From positions 2,046,001-2,110,000 of the forward strand of contig NZ_CP053291.1 of NCBI RefSeq assembly GCF_014926385.1: DNA of 64,000 nt, read 5' to 3'. This DNA is from Trueperella pecoris (lineage in GTDB: Bacteria > Actinomycetota > Actinomycetes > Actinomycetales > Actinomycetaceae). The notes beneath the pieces are model-generated. The model was not told where the DNA came from and made no database searches. It saw only the letters and a list, made by a program, of their open reading frames with translations. The position numbers and the translations under genes are program-made. Below, piece after piece: positions 52,922-60,930 of the stretch. Within the stretch, counting starts at the first letter, position 1. Each line of letters begins with the position of its first letter.

Positions 52922-53694
52922 AACTTCGGTCCGTCGCTCAGAAGATTCTTCATATCTAGCCACACCGCCTGGTCCGACCACATGCCTTTGCTTGCGATAC
53001 CTAGTTGCTCCGGTTTCACTCCACGTTCAAAGGGCAAGACCATCACGAACTGGTGGGCTTCGTAGGAATTGAGTGGTTTAGGTGAGGAGTAGCTAAAATA
53101 GGTCAACGGCTTTCCGCCCACCTTGGCCACCTCGCGCGAAAGACGCCCATCAGAGGTGCGAAGAAAGCTCTGAAAGTGCGCCAACAAATAACCCGCACCC
53201 ACATCAGGAACAATCACCTTGTCACTGTTATTTGTCAGTGTCGCCTCAACCACAAGATGCGGCGACACACGGCCTTCACCCGCGGGAGAAAATCCGCCCA
53301 TCACTCGGCGAATTTTCTCAGTGGGGATACTTTGCGATTCTTGGTCATACACGTACGCGTTATGGATATCGAGCTCGAAATAGGCCAGGGGGTTTTCTTC
53401 CTCCACGGGGATGATGAAAGTGGTACCGTCCAAACTCGGGGCGCGCATACCGGCAGCCATATCCATCGGCAAAGAAGACGCCGGGGTTACCGGGTCTAAC
53501 GGCTCATCGGCATGAACTGCTGGTCCTGTCAACGCGGCGACTGTGACCAGCACGCCTCCGATTACCAAGGCACACGCAACAATGACAGCCACCACCATCT
53601 GCAATAAGCTTCCTTTGCGACGACGCAGCGGCTGAGCGTCGGCAAGCTCGTCAGGAATGGCACGCGTGGGTTTGGGCGTGTTCAACCAATCCAT
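52918..53694 (-). CDS. Single-pass membrane protein, hypothetical
   Basis: The 258-residue protein has a basic cytoplasmic start, one membrane helix at about residues 32-55 (MVVAVIVACALVIGGVLVTV) and an extracellular domain with LVVEATLTNNSDKVIVPD, reminiscent of immunoglobulin-like DUF4352 domains. I do not recognise a function. It follows the gene at 53704 by 9 bp in the same operon. Its stop overlaps the convergent hrpA stop. Confidence 0.75.
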   Translation of the reverse strand: MDWLNTPKPTRAIPDELADAQPLRRRKGSLLQMVVAVIVACALVIGGVLVTVAALTGPAVHADEPLDPVTPASSLPMDMAAGMRAPSLDGTTFIIPVEEENPLAYFELDIHNAYVYDQESQSIPTEKIRRVMGGFSPAGEGRVSPHLVVEATLTNNSDKVIVPDVGAGYLLAHFQSFLRTSDGRLSREVAKVGGKPLTYFSYSSPKPLNSYEAHQFVMVLPFERGVKPEQLGIASKGMWSDQAVWLDMKNLLSDGPKF

Positions 53695-53703
53695 CTTGAC
53701 CTC

Positions 53704-54399
53704 CTAAAGAATCACCCAGCAGTACAGCCACACAAAGATCACCGACAGCACGAGGAACCCCCACCACTCGAGCGCCGCCTGCAACGGCTGCCGCTCCAAC
53801 GTTCCACGGCGCATTGGCAATGCCGGCGCCCTGTTGGACAACTGGCGCGGGTGCCGAACCAGTCGCTCGCGCAGCTCCTCCTGCTCGGGAGTCACCTCGC
53901 CAATGTTCGCCAGTTCGCCCATCCCCTTTTCCACCTGCTGGAGGGCCAACAAGGTCCCCACCTCAGGCTCGGGTACCTCGTGACCCGGCACAGTTTCCCG
54001 GAGCAAAATCACGGAACGGAACGCCTCCGAGCCGTCCACCGGCTGCACAACCACCGGCACCAACAGGCCCTTGTTCGACCCGCTCTTGATGTACCTCCGG
54101 TAAGGGCTCTCGGAGGTCGCCAGCGTGCGCGCGACGACGGGGATGGGATCGCCCGCCGACGGCGTCGGGATACGCCACACCACCACGAAGGCGAGCAGCA
54201 GCACGGCGGAAGGGATCATGGCCAGCAGCATCTGGGCAAGCGTGATGTACCCCAGGAACCAGATGAGGGCCGCCAACGTCCCAAAGAAACTCCCGATCGT
54301 GGCGGCCGTGACGATGCGGCGGGCGCGGTCAATGGGGCGATTCGCCGGGACCGCGCCGGCTTGGCCGATGTGGGCAACAAGTTCAGTACGAGACGTCAT
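53704..54399 (-). CDS. Multi-pass membrane protein, hypothetical
   Basis: The 231-residue protein has two adjacent helices near residues 33-75, a soluble domain of about 120 residues and a final helix (WWGFLVLSVIFVWLYCWVIL) at the very C-terminus. The soluble part includes VVVQPVDGSEAFRSVILLRE. No known family is recognised. It is transcribed with the next gene (9-bp gap) and the pair may act together at the membrane. Confidence 0.72.
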   Translation of the reverse strand: MTSRTELVAHIGQAGAVPANRPIDRARRIVTAATIGSFFGTLAALIWFLGYITLAQMLLAMIPSAVLLLAFVVVWRIPTPSAGDPIPVVARTLATSESPYRRYIKSGSNKGLLVPVVVQPVDGSEAFRSVILLRETVPGHEVPEPEVGTLLALQQVEKGMGELANIGEVTPEQEELRERLVRHPRQLSNRAPALPMRRGTLERQPLQAALEWWGFLVLSVIFVWLYCWVIL

Positions 54400-54536
54400 A
54401 GTCCCTCTATCTTAATCCGAGCCCGCCGACGATCTCACACACAACGGGCGGGGCATCGCGCATCACGAACGAGATACGTGCCGAGCCATCAGGCAGCGAA
54501 CGGGCGGCGTAGCCCACCACCACATAAGATCGTCAT

Positions 54537-55001
54537 ATGGATCTCGCTGCCGCGCGGCGCCTCGCCCGCACGCTCATGGACGGCCATGGACTCACGACCT
54601 GGCACCTATCTATCGACCGCGCCAAGCGACGGGCCGGATACGCCAATCACAGCCGGAAGACGATCTCACTTTCTCGCCCTCTCATCGAACTTTATTCTCC
54701 CGAGCAGGTTCGCCTTCTGGTGTTGCACGAGGTCGCTCACGCAATCGTTGGCCCTACCCACGGGCATGACGAGATCTGGCGAGAGGCGTGTGTTCGGATC
54801 GGAGGAGACGGCCGCACGAGCGTGAATCCCCGCTGGCCAAACGTGGACGCCCTCTGGGTGGGCGTCTGCCCCAACGGCCACCGCCTCAACCGGCATCGGC
54901 TTGTTCGGCGGGCCTCGACCTGCCGGCGCTGCTCGCCAACCTACGACGAACGCTACCTGATGACATGGACGAACCAGCGCACGGGTGAGGTCTTCCGGTA
55001 G
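54537..55001 (+). CDS. SprT-like zinc metalloprotease-fold protein
   Basis: The 154-residue protein has the zinc motif LHEVAHAIVGPTHGHDEIW (HExxH plus a third His) near residue 63 and a C-terminal pair of Cys-x2-Cys elements (VCPNGH, TCRRCSP) that may bind a second zinc. SprT-like proteins are small and generally lack assigned substrates in bacteria; eukaryotic Spartan cleaves DNA-protein crosslinks. ATG 54537 is six bases after TAAGAT (54525-54530), consistent with a leaderless mRNA. Confidence 0.85.
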   Translation: MDLAAARRLARTLMDGHGLTTWHLSIDRAKRRAGYANHSRKTISLSRPLIELYSPEQVRLLVLHEVAHAIVGPTHGHDEIWREACVRIGGDGRTSVNPRWPNVDALWVGVCPNGHRLNRHRLVRRASTCRRCSPTYDERYLMTWTNQRTGEVFR

Positions 55002-55044
55002 GTCGCGCTCGCGGACGTGGCCGGCGGCCCCGCGGGCACCTCCT

Positions 55045-55122
55045 CCGCCAAATCCTGTGAGTATTTGGTTTTTCGTGAACACACTTGCCGATTTTGGCCA
55101 AAAACTCACAGCATTTGGCGGG
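55045..55122. repeat. Palindromic repeat element, family 2, copy B
   Basis: This 78-bp unit has 18-bp terminal arms CCGCCAAATCCTGTGAGT and its inverse ACTCACAGCATTTGGCGG (one mismatch), with a palindromic TTTTGGCCAAAA inside. It closely matches copy A at 30222-30297. It lies between the SprT-like gene and the ABC operon at 55202, 80 bp before its start. Confidence 0.82.
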
Positions 55123-55201
55123 GCCCGAGCCAAACCTGACCCGCCGCCAGCAGTTTTGCCGGCACGCCGGGTAGTCTAGCCCTAAGAATAGGAGGTGACC
55201 C

Positions 55202-56236
55202 GTGTCTGAAGAGCCTGAGAACGCGCGCCCGGCACAGCAGCCAGCCCGCGAGCCGCGCCAACCCGCGCAAGCACCTCGCTTACCCGCGCAGCCACCGCGC
55301 CCACCAGCCCGTGCGCACCGCGTGGCGCCGGCCGGCCAGTCGCCTCGCCGCGGGAAGCGCTCGGCCCGCAGGCGGCGCGAGGCGGCGACCGCCTTCACCA
55401 TGCTTATCCCGTCCCTCATCGGGGTGGGGTTCTTCCTCATGGTGCCGGTTGTGGTCGTGGTGGTGATCTCGTTCCTGAAGTGGAATCTTATTTCCGACCC
55501 AACCTTCGTCGGCCTTGCCAACTACGAGACGATGTTTTCCTCTCCGGGATTTTGGAATTCCGTACGGGCCACCCTCATTTTCTCTCTCATCGCTATTCCT
55601 GGCGCTATTGCGCTGGGGTTACTGATCGCGGTGGGCCTTAATCGCAAGCTTCCGGGCTCGGGCGTCCTGCAGATCATGTACGTGATCCCGTGGGTGGCTG
55701 CTCCGCTCGCGCTGGGAATCGTGTGGAGCTGGCTCCTCGCGCCGTCGGGCCTGATCAATGAGGTGCTTGGCACCCGAGTGGCATGGCTCGCGGACGAGCG
55801 CACGGCGCTTCCGGTGGTCGCCTTTGTGTATGTGTGGCAGAACATCGGCTATATTTCGCTGTTCTTCCTTGCCGCCCTTCAGTCGATCCCGCGTGACATT
55901 TATGAGGCGGCCGCGCTCGACGGGGCGGGCTCGGTTCGCACGTTGTGGTCGATTACGTTGCCGCTCATTCGCCCGACCACGTTCTTCGTCATGGTCACCT
56001 CGTTCATTTCGTCATTCCAGGTGTTTGACCTGGTCTACGGCCTCACGGACGGCAACCCTGGCTATCCCGGCGGCACCACGGACGTCATCGCGGCCCGCAT
56101 CTACACCGCGGCTTTCGCTTCGCCTCGGATCGGCGAGGCGGCGGCGATGGCTGTTTTCCTTACGATTCTTATCGTTCTTGTGACGATGGTTCAGCAGCGC
56201 TATTTTGCCAAGCGCATGACGTATGAGATGAGCTGA
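55202..56236 (+). CDS. Sugar ABC transporter permease (MalF type) with Pro/Ala-rich extension
   Basis: The 344-residue permease has six membrane helices from about residue 60 (AFTMLIPSLIGVGFFLMVPV) and the EAA loop EAAALDGAGSVRTLW near residue 238. Before the first helix lies an unusual cytoplasmic tail of about 55 residues rich in Pro, Ala, Arg and Gln (repeated RQPAQAP-like units). GTG 55202 follows AGGAGGTGA. It is the first gene of a permease-permease-binding protein operon; the substrate is unknown and no ATPase is present. Confidence 0.9.
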   Translation: MSEEPENARPAQQPAREPRQPAQAPRLPAQPPRPPARAHRVAPAGQSPRRGKRSARRRREAATAFTMLIPSLIGVGFFLMVPVVVVVVISFLKWNLISDPTFVGLANYETMFSSPGFWNSVRATLIFSLIAIPGAIALGLLIAVGLNRKLPGSGVLQIMYVIPWVAAPLALGIVWSWLLAPSGLINEVLGTRVAWLADERTALPVVAFVYVWQNIGYISLFFLAALQSIPRDIYEAAALDGAGSVRTLWSITLPLIRPTTFFVMVTSFISSFQVFDLVYGLTDGNPGYPGGTTDVIAARIYTAAFASPRIGEAAAMAVFLTILIVLVTMVQQRYFAKRMTYEMS

Positions 56237-56238
56237 TC

Positions 56239-57084
56239 ATGCCTCCTGTTCGTTTGCGAAAGAAGAATTCGTGGGTGTCCGCCACGTTGACCTACGCGTT
56301 GTTGTTGGCCGGCGCTTTGCTCACCGTTTTGCCGTTGGTTTTTTCGATCACGACGTCGTTGCGTACCGAGCGCGATCTCGTCCAGGGCGGTGCGCTGTCT
56401 CTGCCGCGCGAGCTGACGGTCGACAATTATGTTCGCCTCTTTACCGACCATGATTTCATTGTGCCGCTGGCGGTGACGCTTCAGGTGGTTGTGGTGATGG
56501 TGGCCGGACAGTTCTTCGCCTCGGTGCTGGCGGCGTATGCATTTGCTCGCTTGAATTTTCCGGGGCGCGAGTTGCTGTTTTGGGCTTACGTGTCGACGAT
56601 GATGATTCCGGCGATTGTGACGATGATTCCGTTGTTTACGATGATGAGCCAGTGGGGGCTACGCAATACGTTTGCGGGTATTGTGTTGCCGTTTATGCTG
56701 GGCTCTCCCTATGCGATCTTCTTGTTGCGGCAGAATTTTAAGGCGCTCCCGCAGGAGATTCTGGACGCCGCCGAGTTGGACGGCGCGGGTTTTTGGCGTC
56801 AGTTGTGGTCGATTGTGCTGCCGATGAATCGCCCGATTCTGGTCACGTTGCTGCTGATCACGGTGGTCTCCCAGTGGAATAGCTTCCTGTGGCCCTCGAT
56901 TGTCTCCCCACGGCGGGAGTGGAATGTGTTGACGGTTGCCACGGCTGGTTTGCAGTCGCAGTACGCGGCGAATTGGACGCTGGTGATGGCCGCGACGACG
57001 CTGTCAATTTTGCCCTTGCTGGTGCTCTTCGTGGTGTTCAATAAGCAGATTGTACGCTCGATTGGGATTTCGGCGTTGAAGTAG
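56239..57084 (+). CDS. Sugar ABC transporter permease (MalG type)
   Basis: The 281-residue permease has six membrane helices beginning LTYALLLAGALLTVLPLVFS, and the EAA loop DAAELDGAGFWRQLW near residue 177. It begins 2 nt after the previous stop. Codon usage here includes more T-ending codons than in most of the window (for example runs of TTG, GTT and ATT), which may hint at a different history for this operon. Confidence 0.92.
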   Translation: MPPVRLRKKNSWVSATLTYALLLAGALLTVLPLVFSITTSLRTERDLVQGGALSLPRELTVDNYVRLFTDHDFIVPLAVTLQVVVVMVAGQFFASVLAAYAFARLNFPGRELLFWAYVSTMMIPAIVTMIPLFTMMSQWGLRNTFAGIVLPFMLGSPYAIFLLRQNFKALPQEILDAAELDGAGFWRQLWSIVLPMNRPILVTLLLITVVSQWNSFLWPSIVSPRREWNVLTVATAGLQSQYAANWTLVMAATTLSILPLLVLFVVFNKQIVRSIGISALK

Positions 57085-57184
57085 AACGACGCCGTTTCGC
57101 GTTGTGCGCCATGAGCAACGTTTTCGTTGTGCCGGTTGCCCGGGCGGCCGGTTCGCCACGTGGATGTCCGGACATGACTCTAAC

Positions 57185-57209
57185 TTGTTAACAATTCAAC
57201 TGGTAGGCT
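57185..57209 (+). promoter_or_regulatory. Promoter region and palindrome before the binding-protein gene
   Basis: The perfect palindrome TTGTTAACAA lies at 57185-57194 and a TAGGCT -10 box at 57204-57209. It indicates a separate promoter, and perhaps an operator, for the binding-protein gene within the operon. Confidence 0.45.
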
Positions 57210-57253
57210 GGCGTTGTCGGCGCGACTGCGCGCCCGAAACTTGAGGAGAATTC

Positions 57254-58582
57254 ATGAAACGCCCATTTCTTACCGCAGTGGCGGCCCTTGGAACACTCGG
57301 GCTTGCGCTGAGCGCGTGCTCACCGAGCACTGGTAATAAATCGTCCGAGTCGTCGGCTGCGAGCGCTGGCGATCAGGCGACCGTGACGTTCCGGCTGTGG
57401 GATGACGTGGCCGCGCCAGCCTACGAGGAGTCGTTTAAGGCTTTCGAAGAGAAGAATCCTGGCATCAAGGTCAAGGTTGAGGTCGTTCCGTGGGGCGACT
57501 ATTGGACTCAGCTTCCGCTTGATATTTCCTCGGGCGAGATGGCTGACATCTTCTGGGTCAATTCCTCGAATTTTGCCCTGTATGCCGATAACGGCAACCT
57601 GATGAACATCACGAAGGAACTGGGCAAGGATCATGACGCCTGGCAGCAGTCCGTCGTCGATCTTTATACGCGTAACGATTCCCTGTGGGGTATCCCGCAG
57701 ATCTGGGATTCGATTGGCCTGTTCTACAACAAGGATCTGGTCACTGAGGCCGGCGTTGATGTCACGAAGCTGACGTGGGGCACTGCCGATGACACGCTCC
57801 TTCCCGCGCTGCAGAAGCTGACCAAGGACGCCAACGGGAAGACCGCCGACGCGCCCGATTTCGACGCCGCCAACATCAAGACGTACGGCATGAATGCCCA
57901 GGCCGACATGCAGGCGATCTACCTGCCGTTCCTCGCACAGGCCGGCGGTCTCTTCCAGAAGGAGGACGGCTCGTTCGACTTTGCGTCCGACAAGGGCGTC
58001 ATGGCCTTCACCTACATCACGGATCTGATTAACAAGTATCACGTGGCTCCGCCGGCGGCTGAGACGAACACGAACGGAGATCTCGCCCGCGAGATGTTCA
58101 TTCGTGGCCAGATGGCGCTCTTCCAGTCGGGCCCGTATTCGCTGAAGACGATCGCCGACAACACCAAGATCAACTGGGGTATCGCGCCGCTGATTTCGGG
58201 TCCCGAGGGCGCGGTGTCGACGTCGCACGGCGTGGTCGCCGTCGGAAACGAGCAGACGAAGAATCGTGAGGCGACACTGAAGGTTCTGAAGTGGCTGGGC
58301 TCGGCCGAGGGCCAGGCCCCGCTAGGCAAAATGGGCGTGTCGTTCCCGGGCGCCGTTGACGCGCAGGACTACTTCGTCAATTACTGGGCGGATAAGGGCG
58401 TGGACGTCTCGGTGTTCATCGACGCGGCGGCCGGCAAGACGGCCCTGTCGCCATTCGGGCCGGATGTTAACGCCGGCACGGAGGCTTTCATGCCGCGACT
58501 CCTCGACGTGTTCCTCGGCTCTGTCCCGGTGGAGCAGGGCCTGAAGGAAGCGCAGGACGCCGGCAATTCGGCCATGAAGTAA
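57254..58582 (+). CDS. Sugar ABC transporter substrate-binding lipoprotein
   Basis: The 442-residue solute-binding family 1 lipoprotein has a signal peptide ending in LALSAC and a Ser/Ala-rich linker, then VTFRLWDDVAAPAYEESFKA, GIKVKVEVVPWGDYW and IPQIWDSIGLFYNKD. It is preceded by GAGGAG and by its own promoter-like TAGGCT. A strong terminator follows. It serves the two permeases upstream; the sugar is not identifiable, though alpha- or beta-glucosides are common for this type. Confidence 0.9.
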   Translation: MKRPFLTAVAALGTLGLALSACSPSTGNKSSESSAASAGDQATVTFRLWDDVAAPAYEESFKAFEEKNPGIKVKVEVVPWGDYWTQLPLDISSGEMADIFWVNSSNFALYADNGNLMNITKELGKDHDAWQQSVVDLYTRNDSLWGIPQIWDSIGLFYNKDLVTEAGVDVTKLTWGTADDTLLPALQKLTKDANGKTADAPDFDAANIKTYGMNAQADMQAIYLPFLAQAGGLFQKEDGSFDFASDKGVMAFTYITDLINKYHVAPPAAETNTNGDLAREMFIRGQMALFQSGPYSLKTIADNTKINWGIAPLISGPEGAVSTSHGVVAVGNEQTKNREATLKVLKWLGSAEGQAPLGKMGVSFPGAVDAQDYFVNYWADKGVDVSVFIDAAAGKTALSPFGPDVNAGTEAFMPRLLDVFLGSVPVEQGLKEAQDAGNSAMK

Positions 58583-58593
58583 ACCGTTGATCA

Positions 58594-58631
58594 ATGGGTG
58601 TGGGCGGATCGGCTGATCCGCCCACACCCAT
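58594..58631 (+). terminator. Strong terminator after the third sugar ABC operon
   Basis: A perfect 17-bp stem (58594-58610 with 58615-58631) closes a GGCT loop and is followed by TT. It lies 11 bp after the stop at 58582. Confidence 0.85.
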
Positions 58632-58736
58632 TTCCCAGCAAATTCCCAGAAAAACTCCTCCTGCCTGCAGGCATATTTCAGGTTTCGCGTTGTAAAGTGA
58701 AACAGGCGTATTGGAGGTTATCGGAAGGAGGGAACG

Positions 58737-59525
58737 GTGAACGCTCGTACCCTCGCCTGCCTTGGCGCTTTAACACTGACTCTGGGCGCATGTAGCAACC
58801 AGGCCGACGCCATTCCGTCCGAGACGAGCCCGGCGTCCGCCTCCGTTCCCGATCACTGTTCCGACCCGCTAGCCGGCAAGCCCGCAACGATTAACGCCCG
58901 TGAATTGGCGTTCTGCCAAGCGGAAGCCCTCGGCAAGATTGCCGGCTATGTACAAGAAGATACGCTCGATGGCACGCTCTCGTCGCGGTCACGCGTGAAC
59001 ATGGATCCGCTGGCCGTGGAGATCCAGTCGTTCAGCCAGTCGGGCGATCCGATCGGTCGCGTCATCCTCGTCAGTGGAAACACGTTCGTCGAGCGGGAAG
59101 GATCGTGGATCCAGGCCAAGGCCGATTCGGACGACGACGCACTCGCCTACCAGGCCACCCTGCCCAAGCGCTTCGAGGCGCTGTTGAATCCGCATGTGCG
59201 CGCTGCGGGAACTGATCCGAATTTGGAATACTCCGTCGTCGGAACGGAAACGATCGATTCCACCCCTGTGACGGTTCTTTCCCTCGAAGTGACGAACGAG
59301 TCCGACCGCCTCGTCTCCAAGCTTTATATTCGCGACGACTACGTCGCACTCCAATCCGAATCCACCTACACGGTGAACGGCACGCAACGCGTGCGCGGCT
59401 CGAAGGTCAGCGAGATCGATCAGCCTCAGGACATCATCAACCCGCGCTTCGAAGACGACGCCCACCGCTCCGGCATCGCCCCGTCTGGTCGAGGTGGAGA
59501 ACCAGCGCCCACCACCGGCACATAG
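58737..59525 (+). CDS. Lipoprotein, hypothetical
   Basis: The 262-residue protein has a signal peptide ending in the lipobox LTLGAC. The mature part has two cysteines (DHCSDP, AFCQAE), a beta-rich core with VILVSGNTFVEREGSWIQA and VLSLEVTNESDRLVSKLYI, and a disordered tail. This outline recalls LppX/LprG-type carrier lipoproteins of actinobacteria, but similarity is only of layout. GTG 58737 follows AAGGAGG by 6 to 7 nt. It is a single gene after a terminator. Confidence 0.78.
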   Translation: MNARTLACLGALTLTLGACSNQADAIPSETSPASASVPDHCSDPLAGKPATINARELAFCQAEALGKIAGYVQEDTLDGTLSSRSRVNMDPLAVEIQSFSQSGDPIGRVILVSGNTFVEREGSWIQAKADSDDDALAYQATLPKRFEALLNPHVRAAGTDPNLEYSVVGTETIDSTPVTVLSLEVTNESDRLVSKLYIRDDYVALQSESTYTVNGTQRVRGSKVSEIDQPQDIINPRFEDDAHRSGIAPSGRGGEPAPTTGT

Positions 59526-59551
59526 GTTCGCCGCGGCCCTCTGTTCACTGC

Positions 59552-60124
59552 TTACGAACGCAGGCCCTCGACATAGGTGACAATCCCGCGGGCGCCGCGG
59601 TCAACGACGTCGTACGTCTCGTAGAAGCCCTCATCGTCCCCGTACCACGGATCGGGGACGTCATATTCGCCCGACGAGCGATAAAAGTTCAAAGATCGCG
59701 AGCGCTCGGCGAGATCCTCGCTCAGCGCCCCACCTTCGCCGAAGACGCCGCCGGCGGCGATCTGCGTGGTGCCGTCGAACTCCCGCCACAGGTGAAGCTT
59801 GGCATCCGATTCGCCGAGTCGATTCAGCATCGCCCGCAAGGAGTGAGCATGGCCGGTTGTCATCGCGAGGATGAGGTCGGCGTCGCGAAGCTCCTCGTCG
59901 CTCGCACGGTGGGCGTGGTGTGCTGGCGGGAGGGAGTGGCCCTTCTCAAGCAACACCCGCTGGGCACGGCGGTCGATCGGGTTGCCCGTCTCCTCCGTGG
60001 AAACGCCAGCCGAGCGGACCTCGACGTCGTCGATGCCGGCCTGGGCAAGATGGTCCCGCAGGACAACCTCCCCCATGGGGGAACGGCAAATATTTCCAGT
60101 GCACACGACAAGGATTCGATACAT
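59552..60124 (-). CDS. Low-molecular-weight protein-tyrosine phosphatase
   Basis: The enzyme dephosphorylates tyrosine residues, often linked to exopolysaccharide control or virulence. The 190-residue protein has the CX5R catalytic loop VCTGNICRSP at residues 8-17 and the acid segment DVPDPWYGDDEGF near residue 155. It is slightly longer than the usual 150-165 through an insert around residues 110-140. No tyrosine kinase is adjacent. Confidence 0.9.
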   Translation of the reverse strand: MYRILVVCTGNICRSPMGEVVLRDHLAQAGIDDVEVRSAGVSTEETGNPIDRRAQRVLLEKGHSLPPAHHAHRASDEELRDADLILAMTTGHAHSLRAMLNRLGESDAKLHLWREFDGTTQIAAGGVFGEGGALSEDLAERSRSLNFYRSSGEYDVPDPWYGDDEGFYETYDVVDRGARGIVTYVEGLRS

Positions 60125-60170
60125 GCCTCCACCCTACAGGGAGGCAACCGCTGCCCATAGGTGGACTATT

Positions 60171-60542
60171 TCACGCAACGACGACGTCCGTGTGCGTGAA
60201 ATCCTCGCCCACAAACAACAAAGGCTCTCCGGCAGTCATCGCGAGGGCGTATGAGAAACAGTCGCCGTAGTTTAGCCCCGCCTTTGAGCCGGTCCCCTTT
60301 CCGAATCGCTGCGCCGCGTGCCGCGCCACGCGTAGCTGGGCGACATCAATCCCCACCGGATCCACATTGAAAATCTCGATGAGTTCGTCCGCCAATTCGG
60401 AAGATCGCAATACGAGTTGAAGCTCAAGGACGCTGGCCACCGACATCTTTGACCTGTTCCTTGCGAAAAGAAGGTCGGTGATCCTTTCGTACCCGGGCTC
60501 CCTATATGCCACTGCGACCAGGGCGGACGTATCCACAATCAT
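60171..60542 (-). CDS. vapC: VapC-type PIN-domain toxin
   Basis: VapC toxins are metal-dependent ribonucleases that cut tRNA or rRNA. The 123-residue PIN domain starts MIVDTSALVAV with the first acidic residue, has SVASVLELQLVL with the second, and GLNYGDCFSYALA and GEPLLFVGEDF with the third and fourth. All four acidic positions appear intact. It overlaps the antitoxin gene by 4 nt. Confidence 0.9.
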   Translation of the reverse strand: MIVDTSALVAVAYREPGYERITDLLFARNRSKMSVASVLELQLVLRSSELADELIEIFNVDPVGIDVAQLRVARHAAQRFGKGTGSKAGLNYGDCFSYALAMTAGEPLLFVGEDFTHTDVVVA

Positions 60543-60781
60543 CGGGGCATTCCCCTATCGTCATACAGGTCAGACTCGTCTAAGCGGGGTTCGGCGGCCT
60601 GCGCGATGCGGTCTTGGAGTTCGGCAAGGCGCAAGCGCCCGCGTTCGCGCCGCTTGATCTCGGCATCCAGAGCCTCTTCCACTGCAGAACGCACGGCACC
60701 AGTCATCGACGTTCCACGCAACTGTGCAAGCTGGCGAGCTGCGTTGTACACGTCTGCATCTTTGATGTTCATGGTTGGCAT
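60539..60781 (-). CDS. vapB: VapB-type antitoxin
   Basis: The 80-residue protein begins MPTMNIKDADVYNAARQLAQ, with a short N-terminal DNA-binding part and a helical, charged C-terminus ending DESDLYDDRGMPR that should wrap the toxin. ATG 60781 is six bases after TAGAAT and has no ribosome site, suggesting a leaderless mRNA; a GTG at 60787 is a less likely start. The gene precedes vapC and the operator overlaps its -10 box. Confidence 0.88.
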   Translation of the reverse strand: MPTMNIKDADVYNAARQLAQLRGTSMTGAVRSAVEEALDAEIKRRERGRLRLAELQDRIAQAAEPRLDESDLYDDRGMPR

Positions 60782-60787
60782 GACCAC

Positions 60788-60808
60788 ATTCTACCGCCCA
60801 GGGTAGAA
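60788..60808 (-). promoter_or_regulatory. vapBC promoter with overlapping operator
   Basis: TTCTACC-N6-GGTAGAA at 60789-60808 is a 7-bp dyad. On the minus strand the -10 TAGAAT (60793-60788) overlaps its promoter-proximal arm. This fits autorepression by the VapBC complex. Confidence 0.7.
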
Positions 60809-60930
60809 CCCGGAAGGGTGAGAGATCGCCCTCCGATAGCGTCGCCCACTATTCGGTCATCTCGCCCAAGTTGTGGACGGAACGGGCAGAATGCGGACAA
60901 GCACAGCACAACTATTTTTAGGAGCCAGAC

